20,540 bases of DNA from an uncultured Oscillospiraceae bacterium (lineage in GTDB: Bacteria > Bacillota > Clostridia > Oscillospirales > Oscillospiraceae). Positions 14,432 through 20,540 of the stretch are shown piece after piece (within the stretch, counting starts at the first letter, position 1; the number at the start of each line of letters is the position of its first letter). The stretch spans positions 1-20,540 of the forward strand of contig CAKUJN010000036.1 of the NCBI GenBank assembly GCA_934661735.1. The letters run 5' to 3'. A program made the position numbers and the translations under genes. The notes under the pieces were generated by a model. The model worked only from the letters and a program-made list of their open reading frames with translations. It was not told the DNA's origin and ran no database searches.

Positions 14432-15574
14432 TCAGGACTTACGTGCTTCCAGCAGCTTCTGCTTCAGCTCGCCCTCGATGCGGCGCAGCTCGACCTCGGC
14501 CTCCTGCCGCTTCTTCGCGCCCTCGGTCTGGATGGTCAGCACCTCGTCCAGCGTCTCAATCAGGCTCTGGTTCGTATGCTTCAGCGTCTCAATATCCACA
14601 ATGCCGCGCTCAGATTCGCGGGCCGTCTCCACCGTCGCCATTTTCAGCATGTCGGCGTTCTTCGTCAGAAGCTCGTTGGTCATATCCGTAACCTTGCGCT
14701 GCGCCTCCATGGCGCGGCGGGAGTTTTCAATGCCCAGCGACAGCACCATCTGATTTTTCCACAGCGGGATGGTGTTCATGATCGAGGTCTGGATTTTTTC
14801 GATCATCATCGAGTCGTTGTTCTGAATCATGCGGATCTGCGGCGCGGTCTGAAGCGAAATGACGCGCGTCAGTTCCAGATCGTGGAGTTTCTTCTCAAAG
14901 CGCAGGCACTTGTTTTCAAAGTCGTTCGCAGCCTGCGCATCCTCAGCAAGACCGGATTTCGCCGCCTTGTCGCGCAGCGCGGCAAGCGTGGTCGCGCGCA
15001 CGGTCTCCAGCTTCTTCCTGCCGGCCAGGATGTACATGGTCAGCTCCTTGAAGTATTCCAGATTCTTTTCGTACATCTGGTCCATGACCGCCACGTCCTT
15101 CATCAGGCGCACCTGATGCTTTTCCAGCTCGCCGGAGATGCGGTCGACATTTGCCTCGGCGGTGCTGTATTTCGCACGCATGGCCTGCGCGCTGCTCTCC
15201 GCCTTCTGGAACAGGCCCGCAAGGCCCTTTTTCTTCTCCGTCTCGTCGCAGCTTTTCAGCTCGACCAGCAGACTGGAAATCATATCGCCCAGCTCGCCCA
15301 GATCCTTGGTCTTGACCTTTTCCAGCGCCGTCTCCGAAAAATCGGCAATGTTTTTCTGCGCGGCGGAGCCGTACTGAATCACCTGATTCGCGTCGGTCAG
15401 ATCAATCTGCTCGGCAAAGGACAAAATGGCCTTCTGCTCGGCCTCGGAGAGCATGGACATGTCCGGCCCCGCCTCGGGCGCGGGCTTCTGCAATGCCTCG
15501 TCGTTTTTTGTCTCGGGTTTGATTTCGTCGTCCAGATTCGGCGTCAGCGTCAGCTGCGGGATTTTTTCTTCCAT
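14432..15574 (-). CDS. TelA-family toxic anion resistance protein
   Basis: The 380-residue product belongs to the TelA/KlaA (toxic anion resistance) family. It has a charged N-terminus (about 1-45), then long helical, coiled-coil-rich sequence. Conserved family stretches include GLAGLFQKAESSAQAMRAKY (117-136), LEKHQVRLMKDVAVMDQMYE (149-168), the ISLQTAPQIRMIQNNDSMMI block near 241-260 and SIMNTIPLWKNQMVLSLGIE (265-284). No membrane segment is seen. Despite the name, most chromosomal members have unproven roles and often pair with XpaC proteins in envelope stress; the actual substrate is unknown. AAGGAG lies about eight bases before the ATG. It starts 12 bases after the xpaC-like gene. Confidence 0.93.
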   Translation of the reverse strand: MEEKIPQLTLTPNLDDEIKPETKNDEALQKPAPEAGPDMSMLSEAEQKAILSFAEQIDLTDANQVIQYGSAAQKNIADFSETALEKVKTKDLGELGDMISSLLVELKSCDETEKKKGLAGLFQKAESSAQAMRAKYSTAEANVDRISGELEKHQVRLMKDVAVMDQMYEKNLEYFKELTMYILAGRKKLETVRATTLAALRDKAAKSGLAEDAQAANDFENKCLRFEKKLHDLELTRVISLQTAPQIRMIQNNDSMMIEKIQTSIMNTIPLWKNQMVLSLGIENSRRAMEAQRKVTDMTNELLTKNADMLKMATVETARESERGIVDIETLKHTNQSLIETLDEVLTIQTEGAKKRQEAEVELRRIEGELKQKLLEARKS

Positions 15575-15586
15575 CTTGATCGCTCC

Positions 15587-16324
15587 TTAAAAATCTTTCT
15601 CGTTGGTAAGGCCCTCACTGGCCATCATTTTTTCCATGACCTGAATATCGGCGGTGATGTCCACCACGCTGCTTTCAAACAGGCTGTCCAGCTGCTTCTG
15701 GAAGGCAACGATGATCTTGTCCAGCATCTCCTCGATCTTCTTCATGCCCTCGTCGATGTTGCCGATGCGCATGCCCTGATTTTGCAGCGTGACATACTGC
15801 CCCAGCAGCTTGATCGTCGTCGGCAGATAATAGTTGAGGAACTGCCGGATCTGCCGCAGGTTGTCCGGATTCTGCTCGACAAAGGCAAAAATCCGCTCCG
15901 TCAGAATTTCCAGCTGCTTGATCTGCGCGGACATTTTGAAATCCGGAATTTCGTCGTTCAGCCGCTGAATTTCATCCACCGACTCGCGCCCTTTCCGCAG
16001 CACCTCGTCCAGCTCCGCGTTGCCCGTTGATTTCGCACGCTGCGGCTCGGGCTGCTTTTCCGGCTCCGGCTGCTTCTGCGGTTCGGGCTGTTTCTTTGTC
16101 TCCGGCTGCTTCTGCGCGGTCTTTGCCTGCTCGGGCGCCTTTTCCGGCTCCTCGACCACCTTGTCTGGGAAAATCAGCTTCAGCACAAACGACAGCACGA
16201 ACGACAGCACGACGCAGCCGATGATATCGCCAAAACTCGCCAGCTTTCCCGTAAGCGCCCGCACAATCCACAGCGCCGCCACGGCGTAGGTCGGGATAAC
16301 GGATTTTTTCTTTACCTGTTTCAT
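15587..16324 (-). CDS. XpaC-family protein (5-bromo-4-chloroindolyl phosphate hydrolysis family)
   Basis: The 245-residue product has a membrane-embedded N-terminal hairpin (about 8-22 and 34-52), a lysine/glutamine/proline repeat spacer (about 58-97, KQPEPQKQPEPEKQPEPQ) and a helical C-terminal domain with LDEVLRKGRESVDEIQRLND (105-124) and ELLGQY/MKKIEEMLDKII (about 194-206), as in XpaC proteins. The direct operon with telA matches the common XpaC-TelA pairing. The start is uncertain: the ATG at 16324 fits homologues and lies after the predicted transcript start, but its ribosome site is weak (AAAAAGG, 13 bases away). An in-frame ATG 16 codons upstream is the main alternative. The still longer frame to 16471 overlaps the promoter and is unlikely. 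Confidence 0.82.
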   Translation of the reverse strand: MKQVKKKSVIPTYAVAALWIVRALTGKLASFGDIIGCVVLSFVLSFVLKLIFPDKVVEEPEKAPEQAKTAQKQPETKKQPEPQKQPEPEKQPEPQRAKSTGNAELDEVLRKGRESVDEIQRLNDEIPDFKMSAQIKQLEILTERIFAFVEQNPDNLRQIRQFLNYYLPTTIKLLGQYVTLQNQGMRIGNIDEGMKKIEEMLDKIIVAFQKQLDSLFESSVVDITADIQVMEKMMASEGLTNEKDF

Positions 16325-16384
16325 TGCTGTAACCAAGCCTTTTTCTAGTATATGTCTGTCTATCGCTTCCATCCCGCCGTGTCC

Positions 16385-16403
16385 GCGCGGAACAGTTCCG
16401 CGC
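16385..16403. repeat. GC-rich palindrome in the xpaC leader
   Basis: GCGCGGAAC-A-GTTCCGCGC is a perfect 9-bp inverted repeat with a one-base centre, followed by a further CCGCGCG copy at 16406-16412. It lies between the promoter (16443-16471) and the xpaC-like start, so it may be an operator or a leader hairpin. Confidence 0.55.
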
Positions 16404-16442
16404 ATTCCGCGCGCCATAGATAACAACAGTTCTCCATATCTC

Positions 16443-16471
16443 ATATTACTGTAGCGCTCCGCAAAAGTCAA
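16443..16471 (-). promoter_or_regulatory. Sigma-A promoter of the xpaC-telA-TPM operon
   Basis: On the minus strand TTGACT (16471-16466) and TAATAT (16448-16443) are 17 bases apart. The predicted start near 16436 leaves a leader of about 110 nt. Confidence 0.65.
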
Positions 16472-16518
16472 GCCGCTGTACTGCCGCCGCCGGAATTTCT
16501 GCGAACACGATTCCGTGC

Positions 16519-16547
16519 TTGAGCTTTCCCGCCGGATGTATTATAAT
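16519..16547 (+). promoter_or_regulatory. Sigma-A promoter of rpe
   Basis: TTGAGC (16519-16524) and a perfect TATAAT (16542-16547) are 17 bases apart. The predicted start near 16554 gives rpe a leader of about 160 nt. Confidence 0.75.
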
Positions 16548-16561
16548 AGGGATCATCCAAT

Positions 16562-16582
16562 GGGGCTGCCATAGGCAGCCCC
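16562..16582 (+). promoter_or_regulatory. 5'-end stem-loop in the rpe leader
   Basis: GGGGCTGCC, loop ATA and GGCAGCCCC form a perfect 9-bp stem about ten bases after the predicted transcript start. No T-run follows, so it is not a simple terminator. It may stabilise the mRNA or form part of a larger leader fold: GCGGCG at 16590 can pair with CGCCGC near 16631. Confidence 0.5.
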
Positions 16583-16712
16583 TATCTCAAGCGGCGCTGT
16601 GCATCCGCGTGGGAAGAGCCTTGCCCGTGACGCCGCGCCGCACATCCATTACTATGCGCGCACGGTCCCGCTGTGTGCCTGTTTTTACAAATTTCGTACC
16701 GGAGGTATCCCC

Positions 16713-17366
16713 ATGAACAAAATTTCTCCCTCGATTCTCTCTGCCGACTTTGTCAATCTGGAACGTGATATCCGCGCGCTCGGCGACGCCGGAGCGGATT
16801 ATGTACATATTGACGTAATGGACGGCCTGTTTGTTCCCAACATTTCCATCGGCATTCCGGTCGTTGCCGCAATCCGCCGGATCACCGATCTGCCGCTGGA
16901 CGTGCATCTGATGATCGACCGCCCCGTCCGGTATGTCGAGCGCTTCTGTCAGGCAGGCGCGGATATTCTGACCGTTCACGTTGAGGCCGATACCGAGGAG
17001 AACACGCTTGAGGCGCTGCGGAAAATCAAAGCCTGCGGCGTACACCCCGCCATCTGCGTCAAGCCGAAAACACCGGCCGAGGCCGTTCTGCCGTTTATCG
17101 ACCTGTGCAGTCTGATTCTGGTCATGACCGTGGAACCCGGCTTCGGCGGACAGTCGTTCATGGCGGACATGATGCCCAAGGTCGCGCAGATCCGCAGATA
17201 TATTGACGAACGCAATCCGTCCTGCGAGCTGGAGGTCGACGGCGGCGTCAACGAACAGACCGGCCGCGTCTGCAAGGACGCCGGCGCGAATGTGCTGGTC
17301 GCCGGCAGCGCCTATTTCAAGGCCGCCGACAAGCCCGCATTTGTCCGCGCCATTCAGGCGGACTGA
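16713..17366 (+). CDS. rpe: Ribulose-phosphate 3-epimerase
   Basis: Rpe interconverts ribulose-5-phosphate and xylulose-5-phosphate in the pentose phosphate pathway, in the cytosol. The 217-residue TIM-barrel protein has the family start ISPSILSADF (4-13), the metal ligands His32 and Asp34 in HIDVMDG, His65 in LDVHLM, the MTVEPGFGGQSF motif (138-149) and the catalytic Asp176 in EVDGGVN. Length is normal. CCGGAGG precedes the ATG at 16713. The frame is open upstream to a GTG at 16599, but the family N-terminus and ribosome site rule that out. It stands alone with its own promoter and terminator, rather than in the rsgA-rpe-thiN arrangement seen in many Firmicutes. Confidence 0.97.
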   Translation: MNKISPSILSADFVNLERDIRALGDAGADYVHIDVMDGLFVPNISIGIPVVAAIRRITDLPLDVHLMIDRPVRYVERFCQAGADILTVHVEADTEENTLEALRKIKACGVHPAICVKPKTPAEAVLPFIDLCSLILVMTVEPGFGGQSFMADMMPKVAQIRRYIDERNPSCELEVDGGVNEQTGRVCKDAGANVLVAGSAYFKAADKPAFVRAIQAD

Positions 17367-17405
17367 GCGCCGCGTCAGCCTACCGGCCTTGCCGGATAGC
17401 AGCAA

Positions 17406-17439
17406 GCCTCTGTATGGAAACACCATACAGAGGCTTTTT
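17406..17439 (+). terminator. Rho-independent terminator of rpe
   Basis: GCCTCTGTATGG, loop AAACA and CCATACAGAGGC form a perfect 12-bp stem followed by TTTTT. The A-run on the opposite side is short, so it may partly serve the convergent regulator gene too. Confidence 0.92.
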
Positions 17440-17449
17440 CATTCCTTCG

Positions 17450-18310
17450 TCAGAGCTCGCGCTGCTTTGCTGCGTATTCATATGCCAGCTTATACTGCTC
17501 CGTCTCGCGGAAGCAGCGCTCAAGCCCCTCATACAGTTCGCGCCGCAGAAGCCGCGGCAGCGGTTCCAGCTCCTGCGCCTGCTGGAAATAGAGCACCGCG
17601 TTTTCATACTGCTCCTTGCGGTACGCGATCCTGCCGCGCAGGATCAGATATTCTGCACGGTCGCCGTCCGGCAGATCGGCAATCGACCAGATTTCGCGCT
17701 CGGCAGCCTGCACGTGCTCCTGCTCCAGATGATAGCGCGCCATCAGCAGATGGTATCGCACATCCGCATGCAGGTGCAGATACGCCTCGCGGAAATCCGC
17801 GACCGCGTCATCCGCGCCGCTTTTTTCCGCCACACCGCAGCGCGCCAGTACCCCCAACGCCGAAAAGCGCAGCTCCGGCATGGGATACAGACAGCCATCC
17901 GCACACGCAAGCGCCTGCCGCGCCAGCTCCGCCGCCTCGGAAAGCCGCTCATCACCCAGCGCCGCCTCTGCCAGCTCCCGCGCGCAGAGCGCGCGCATCC
18001 ACGAAACGCGCTCGTCCGTGCTTTTCCCCTCCTGCTCCAAAAGCGCCATGCACTCGCGCCAGTGCCCGCCGCGCAGCAGACCGCGTGCCTGCTCCAGCCG
18101 GTCATTCTGCTCCACATCATCGGGCGAAAGCAGCCAGCCCACGCTGACCTCCAGCGCCGCGGCCAGATGCTCCAGCGTCCGCATGGACGGCTTTGCCTGA
18201 TCATTTTCAATCTGCGACAGCATGTTCCGCGTCACACACGCACCGGCAAGCTCACTCTGCGTCATGCCGCGCATCAGGCGAATTTTCCGAATCTTCCGGC
18301 CCAGCGTCAT
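17450..18310 (-). CDS. XRE-family regulator with TPR-like C-terminal domain
   Basis: The 286-residue product has an N-terminal Cro/C1-type helix-turn-helix (about 4-60): LGRKIRKIRLMRGMTQSELA, then RNMLSQIENDQAKPSMRTLE and LAAALEVSVGWLL. The rest is helical, tetratricopeptide-like repeats with many Ala, Glu and Tyr (for example AEYLILRGRIAYRKEQYENA and VLYFQQAQELEP near 227-257). This Rgg/PlcR-like layout (HTH plus TPR) often binds a peptide or partner protein, but no signal-peptide gene is visible next to it. The ATG at 18310 is chosen for GGAGG eight bases upstream; an ATG ten codons earlier would overlap the operator. An operator palindrome after its promoter suggests autoregulation. Confidence 0.9.
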   Translation of the reverse strand: MTLGRKIRKIRLMRGMTQSELAGACVTRNMLSQIENDQAKPSMRTLEHLAAALEVSVGWLLSPDDVEQNDRLEQARGLLRGGHWRECMALLEQEGKSTDERVSWMRALCARELAEAALGDERLSEAAELARQALACADGCLYPMPELRFSALGVLARCGVAEKSGADDAVADFREAYLHLHADVRYHLLMARYHLEQEHVQAAEREIWSIADLPDGDRAEYLILRGRIAYRKEQYENAVLYFQQAQELEPLPRLLRRELYEGLERCFRETEQYKLAYEYAAKQREL

Positions 18311-18330
18311 TTCCCATTCCTCCGCGATAT

Positions 18331-18345
18331 GTAAATTCAATTTAC
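18331..18345. promoter_or_regulatory. Operator-like palindrome before the XRE gene
   Basis: GTAAATTCAATTTAC is a perfect 7-bp inverted repeat around one central base. It lies at or just after the predicted transcript start of the regulator gene, the position of an autorepressor site. It is AT-rich in a GC-rich setting. Confidence 0.6.
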
Positions 18346-18348
18346 CTT

Positions 18349-18377
18349 ATTCTAGCAGAGCTCTGCGGAAAACGCAA
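18349..18377 (-). promoter_or_regulatory. Promoter of the XRE regulator gene
   Basis: On the minus strand TTGCGT (18377-18372) and TAGAAT (18354-18349) are 17 bases apart, each with four or five consensus positions. Confidence 0.6.
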
Positions 18378-18460
18378 GGAAACGATTTTCCGGCCGCCGG
18401 AGGTGCCATTGAATGCGGCGAGGCCGCCGCCAGCTCCGTCGGTGATTTTGCGCCGCGCTC

Positions 18461-18588
18461 TGTAGGGGCGGACGTCCCTGTCGGCCCGCCTGTCCGGTTT
18501 CACCGAACTGCCGCTTTTGCGGCGAGACCGCAACCGTTGCTTCGCAGACCTACTTTTTCTGCCTTGCCAGAAAAAGTAGGCAAAAAGA
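18461..18588 (-). repeat. Composite intergenic repeat, left copy
   Basis: Read on the minus strand it comprises TCTTTTTGCCTACTTTTTCT with its palindromic partner (stem 18549-18580), an eight-base spacer, a core (18494-18540) and a GTAGGGGC-type end (18461-18487). It is inverted relative to the copy at 19131-19260. Confidence 0.75.
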
Positions 18589-18828
18589 GGCGCTGAGTAC
18601 GGATCGGATTGTACCGCAAAGCCACAGAAGGCCCCCGTAGAAGAACGCTGCGGCCAGCACACGAAAATCTCTCTGCAAAGCTATACTACAGCGCCGCCTG
18701 CGTGGAGACAACGCTCCCATCGGAAACAGTTGCCGCGCAGGGATATGGCAAAACACCCTGCTGTGGAAACAGCAGCGCATCTACGCATGCGCCGGTGGTG
18801 CAGAATATTTGCGTTCCGTTGTAAATGT

Positions 18829-18857
18829 TTGTAGGGGCCGATGCCCACATCGGCCCG
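18829..18857 (+). repeat. Inner GTAGGGGC inverted repeat, copy 1
   Basis: A 29-bp sequence starting TTGTAGGGGCCGATGCCCAC is the exact reverse complement of 18910-18938, with 52 bases between. It also contains its own GGGCCGATG/CATCGGCCC symmetry. It belongs to the same family as the outer end blocks. Confidence 0.8.
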
Positions 18858-18909
18858 TTGGGAACAAACGAATTTGCCACAGATTTTCGTCAAAACGGTG
18901 CGCACTGCG

Positions 18910-18938
18910 CGGGCCGATGTGGGCATCGGCCCCTACAA
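18910..18938 (-). repeat. Inner GTAGGGGC inverted repeat, copy 2
   Basis: It is the exact reverse complement of 18829-18857. It is followed by CTGCTGTGCAGAAT, and a very similar TGCTGTGCAGAAT follows the element end at 19260, so the repeat unit extends past the GTAGGGGC block. Confidence 0.8.
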
Positions 18939-19130
18939 CCTGCTGTGCAGAATCGTAACCGGCTGAGTATTCCGGAAATGAGCAGTACCGAAGCTGATGT
19001 AGTTTGCCAGTAACTGCGTGTAGTACATTTATCCGCACCGAAAACCATCGGCATGGTTGCAAATTTGCGCCCGAAGAGGGCGTAAAAAAATTCGCGCGCA
19101 TCAGCGCGCAATATAACGCGTCTCTGCGCA

Positions 19131-19260
19131 TCTTTTTGCCTACTTTTTCTGGCGCAACAGAAAAAGTAGGCCGCCGGAGGCACAGTTGCGGTGTCACCGC
19201 AAAAAGGGAAGTCCGGTGAATACCAGAAACGTCGGGCAGACAGAGTCGTCCGCCCCTACA
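19131..19260 (+). repeat. Composite intergenic repeat, right copy
   Basis: It comprises TCTTTTTGCCTACTTTTTCT with its palindromic partner (GCCTACTTTTTCTG at 19138-19151 and CAGAAAAAGTAGGC at 19158-19171), then a core (19181-19226) and a GTAGGGGC-type end (19233-19260). It is the inverted partner of 18461-18588. Confidence 0.75.
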
Positions 19261-19286
19261 GGGTGCTGTGCAGAATTTCCCGCGGA

Positions 19287-19335
19287 GCAACATCTGCGGT
19301 GTTGCCGCGAAAGAGGCAGTTCCGGTGAAAACCGG
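19287..19335 (+). repeat. Third copy of the repeat core
   Basis: GCAACATCTGCGGTGTTGCC, a short middle and GGCAGTTCCGGTGAAAACCG repeat the core seen at 19181-19226 and, inverted, at 18494-18540. It lacks the CCTACTTTTTCTG and GTAGGGGC parts, and lies between the element and the gdhA terminator. Confidence 0.65.
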
Positions 19336-19348
19336 AGCGATATTACCG

Positions 19349-19380
19349 CAAAAAACAGGCTGTCCTTCCGGACAGCCTGT
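19349..19380 (-). terminator. Rho-independent terminator of gdhA
   Basis: On the minus strand ACAGGCTGTCC, loop GGAA and GGACAGCCTGT form a perfect 11-bp stem followed by TTTTTT. It begins 23 bases after the gdhA stop. Confidence 0.93.
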
Positions 19381-19403
19381 CTCGCTTATGTAGCGCTTTA
19401 GAA

Positions 19404-20540
19404 TTAGAACACGCCCTGCTCGTACATGGCCTGTGCAACCTTCTTGAAGCCGGCGATGTTTGCGCCCGCAACCAGATCATAGCCAAGGCCGTACTCTGCG
19501 GCAGCCTCTGCGGAGACCTTGTGGATGTTCTTCATCATCTTATGCAGCTGCGCATCGACTTCCTCAGCCGTCCAGACCAGACGCTCGGAGTTCTGGCTCA
19601 TTTCAAGACCAGAAACGCCGACGCCGCCCGCATTGACAGCCTTGGACGGAGCGACGATCATGTGCTTCTGCTCACGCAGGAAGTTCAGAGCGTCGTTCGT
19701 GGTCGGCATGTTGGCAACCTCGATGTAGTACTTGACGCCGGAAGCCGCGATCTTCTGTGCGGACTCCATCTTGACGTCGTTCTGGGTGGCGGCCGGCATG
19801 TAGACGTCAACGTCCTTCACGCCCCAGCACTTCTCACCCGCGACAAACTCAACGCCGTACTTGTCGGCATAGGGCTTGCAGTGCATCGGGTCCTTTGCGC
19901 GCATCTCAAGGATATAGTCGAGCTTTTCGCCGGTAACGCCGTCCGGATCATGGATGTAGCCGTCGGGACCCGCAAAGTAGGTGACCTTTGCGCCCAGCTC
20001 GGCAGCCTTCTTCATGATGCCCCAGCCCACGTTGCCGTAGCCGGAGATCGCAAGACGCTTGCCCTCGATGCTGTCGTTCTCATGCTTCAGGACCTCCTGA
20101 AGATAGTACACAGCGCCGTAGCCGGTAGCTTCCGGACGGATCAGGGAGCCGCCGTAGCTCATGCCCTTGCCGGTGAGAACGCCGTTCTCCCAGACGCCCT
20201 TCAGGCGGCGGTACTGGCCGTACAGATAGCCGATCTCACGGCCGCCAACACCCATATCGCCGGCGGGAACGTCGATGTCCGGTCCGATGTAGCGGTACAG
20301 AGCGGTCATGAAGCTCTGGCAGAAACGCATGACTTCAGCGTCGGACTTGCCGGCGGGATCGAAGTCGGATCCGCCCTTGGCGCCGCCCATGGGCAGGCCG
20401 GTCAGGCTGTTCTTAAAGGTCTGCTCGAAGCCGAGGAACTTGATGATGCCTTCGTAGACGTTCTTCTGGAAGCGCAGGCCGCCCTTGTACGGGCCGATCG
20501 CGCCGTTGAACTGGCAGCGCCAGCCGCGGTTGGTATGATA
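19404..20540 (-). CDS. gdhA: NADP-type glutamate dehydrogenase, N-terminus outside the window
   Basis: GdhA makes glutamate from 2-oxoglutarate and ammonium, the main ammonium entry point in many gut Clostridia. The frame is open to the right edge, giving 378 residues; about 70 N-terminal residues should lie beyond it. Visible motifs are NGAIGPYKGGLRF (12-24 of the fragment), the catalytic region LPMGGAKGGSDFDP (49-62, with the active-site lysine at 55), PAGDMGVGGREIGYLYGQYR (92-111) and the nucleotide-binding GYGNVGWG (167-174). An internal ATG at 20390 is not the start, because conserved sequence continues upstream of it. Codon use is strongly biased (AAG, TAC, ATC, CTG), consistent with high expression. 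The cofactor type is inferred from overall similarity. Confidence 0.96.
   Translation of the reverse strand, partial: YHTNRGWRCQFNGAIGPYKGGLRFQKNVYEGIIKFLGFEQTFKNSLTGLPMGGAKGGSDFDPAGKSDAEVMRFCQSFMTALYRYIGPDIDVPAGDMGVGGREIGYLYGQYRRLKGVWENGVLTGKGMSYGGSLIRPEATGYGAVYYLQEVLKHENDSIEGKRLAISGYGNVGWGIMKKAAELGAKVTYFAGPDGYIHDPDGVTGEKLDYILEMRAKDPMHCKPYADKYGVEFVAGEKCWGVKDVDVYMPAATQNDVKMESAQKIAASGVKYYIEVANMPTTNDALNFLREQKHMIVAPSKAVNAGGVGVSGLEMSQNSERLVWTAEEVDAQLHKMMKNIHKVSAEAAAEYGLGYDLVAGANIAGFKKVAQAMYEQGVF

Larger units (their letters stand above)
18461..19260. mobile_element. Putative non-autonomous element with long imperfect inverted arms
   Basis: An 800-bp gene-free segment starts TGTAGGGGCGGACG and ends CGTCCGCCCCTACA. 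The left arm (18461-18588) is the inverted copy of the right arm (19131-19260), about 80 % identical in my hand alignment. Both contain, in the same order, a GTAGGGGC end block, a GGTGAA...GCGGT core and a CCTACTTTTTCTG palindrome. The roughly 540-bp interior has no convincing gene. No clear target-site duplication is seen. It may be a MITE-like element or two inverted copies of a dispersed intergenic repeat. Confidence 0.5.

Noticed and set aside
14210..16030. 606-codon open frame on the plus strand
   Set aside because: It lies antisense to the TPM, TelA and XpaC genes, all with clear families and ribosome sites. Long antisense frames are common in GC-rich DNA, and its His/Leu/Arg-rich product matches no family.
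16562..16582. Hairpin considered as a terminator
   Set aside because: No T-run follows and it lies just after a promoter, with no gene ending upstream on that strand.
16599..16712. Longer N-terminus for rpe starting at a GTG
   Set aside because: The added 38 residues are not part of the Rpe family, and CCGGAGG directly precedes the ATG at 16713.
18587..19130. Short frames inside the repeat element (60-170 codons)
   Set aside because: They run across inverted repeats, differ from neighbouring genes in composition and lack ribosome sites.
18461..19335. Repeats considered as a CRISPR array
   Set aside because: The copies are inverted, unequal in length and irregularly spaced, with no series of similar direct repeats and no cas genes nearby.

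Overview
The window is about 20.5 kb of GC-rich bacterial chromosome, most like a gut Firmicute of the Oscillospirales (Oscillospiraceae/Ruminococcaceae) type. The reasons are the high GC with canonical sigma-A promoters and GGAGG ribosome sites, several families typical of that group (DUF6514, DUF1540, DUF4363, DUF421/YetF, XpaC-TelA), a cluster of perfect Spo0A boxes, and GTAGGGGC-type intergenic repeats. The taxonomic placement is inference. I see no rRNA, tRNA, CRISPR array, prophage or intact insertion sequence.

Layout. 1-117: possible relic of a TnpV-like transposon protein. 215-493: zinc-ribbon protein with a strong promoter and long leader. 806-4551 (minus): small membrane protein, ruvC, ruvA, ruvB and glmM in tight array, joining Holliday-junction processing to cell-wall precursor synthesis. 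4708-5771 (plus): DUF421 and DUF4363 membrane-protein pair, the first with a TTG start. 5883-7021 (minus): DUF1697 protein and nrdR. 7289-7561 (minus): DUF6514 protein, divergent from 7780-9577 (plus): YihY/BrkB membrane protein and a secreted nuclease. Four perfect Spo0A boxes lie in the divergent gap. 9732-13285: two convergent ECF sigma factor/membrane-partner operons, separated by a 57-codon DUF1540 cysteine-rich gene. 13420-16324 (minus): xpaC-like, telA-like and TPM-domain genes in one operon. 16713-17366 (plus): rpe. 17450-18310 (minus): XRE/TPR regulator with an operator-like palindrome. 18346-19403: gene-free block of repeats, including an 800-bp structure with about 130-bp imperfect inverted arms. 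19404-20540 (minus): gdhA, cut by the right edge.

Most genes are housekeeping or envelope-stress functions. The parts least explained by known annotation are the inverted-arm repeat element, the Spo0A-box cluster, the paired ECF modules with two related but different candidate autoregulatory promoters, and the structured leaders of the zinc-ribbon gene and rpe. I found no clear new multi-gene defence or biosynthetic system here.
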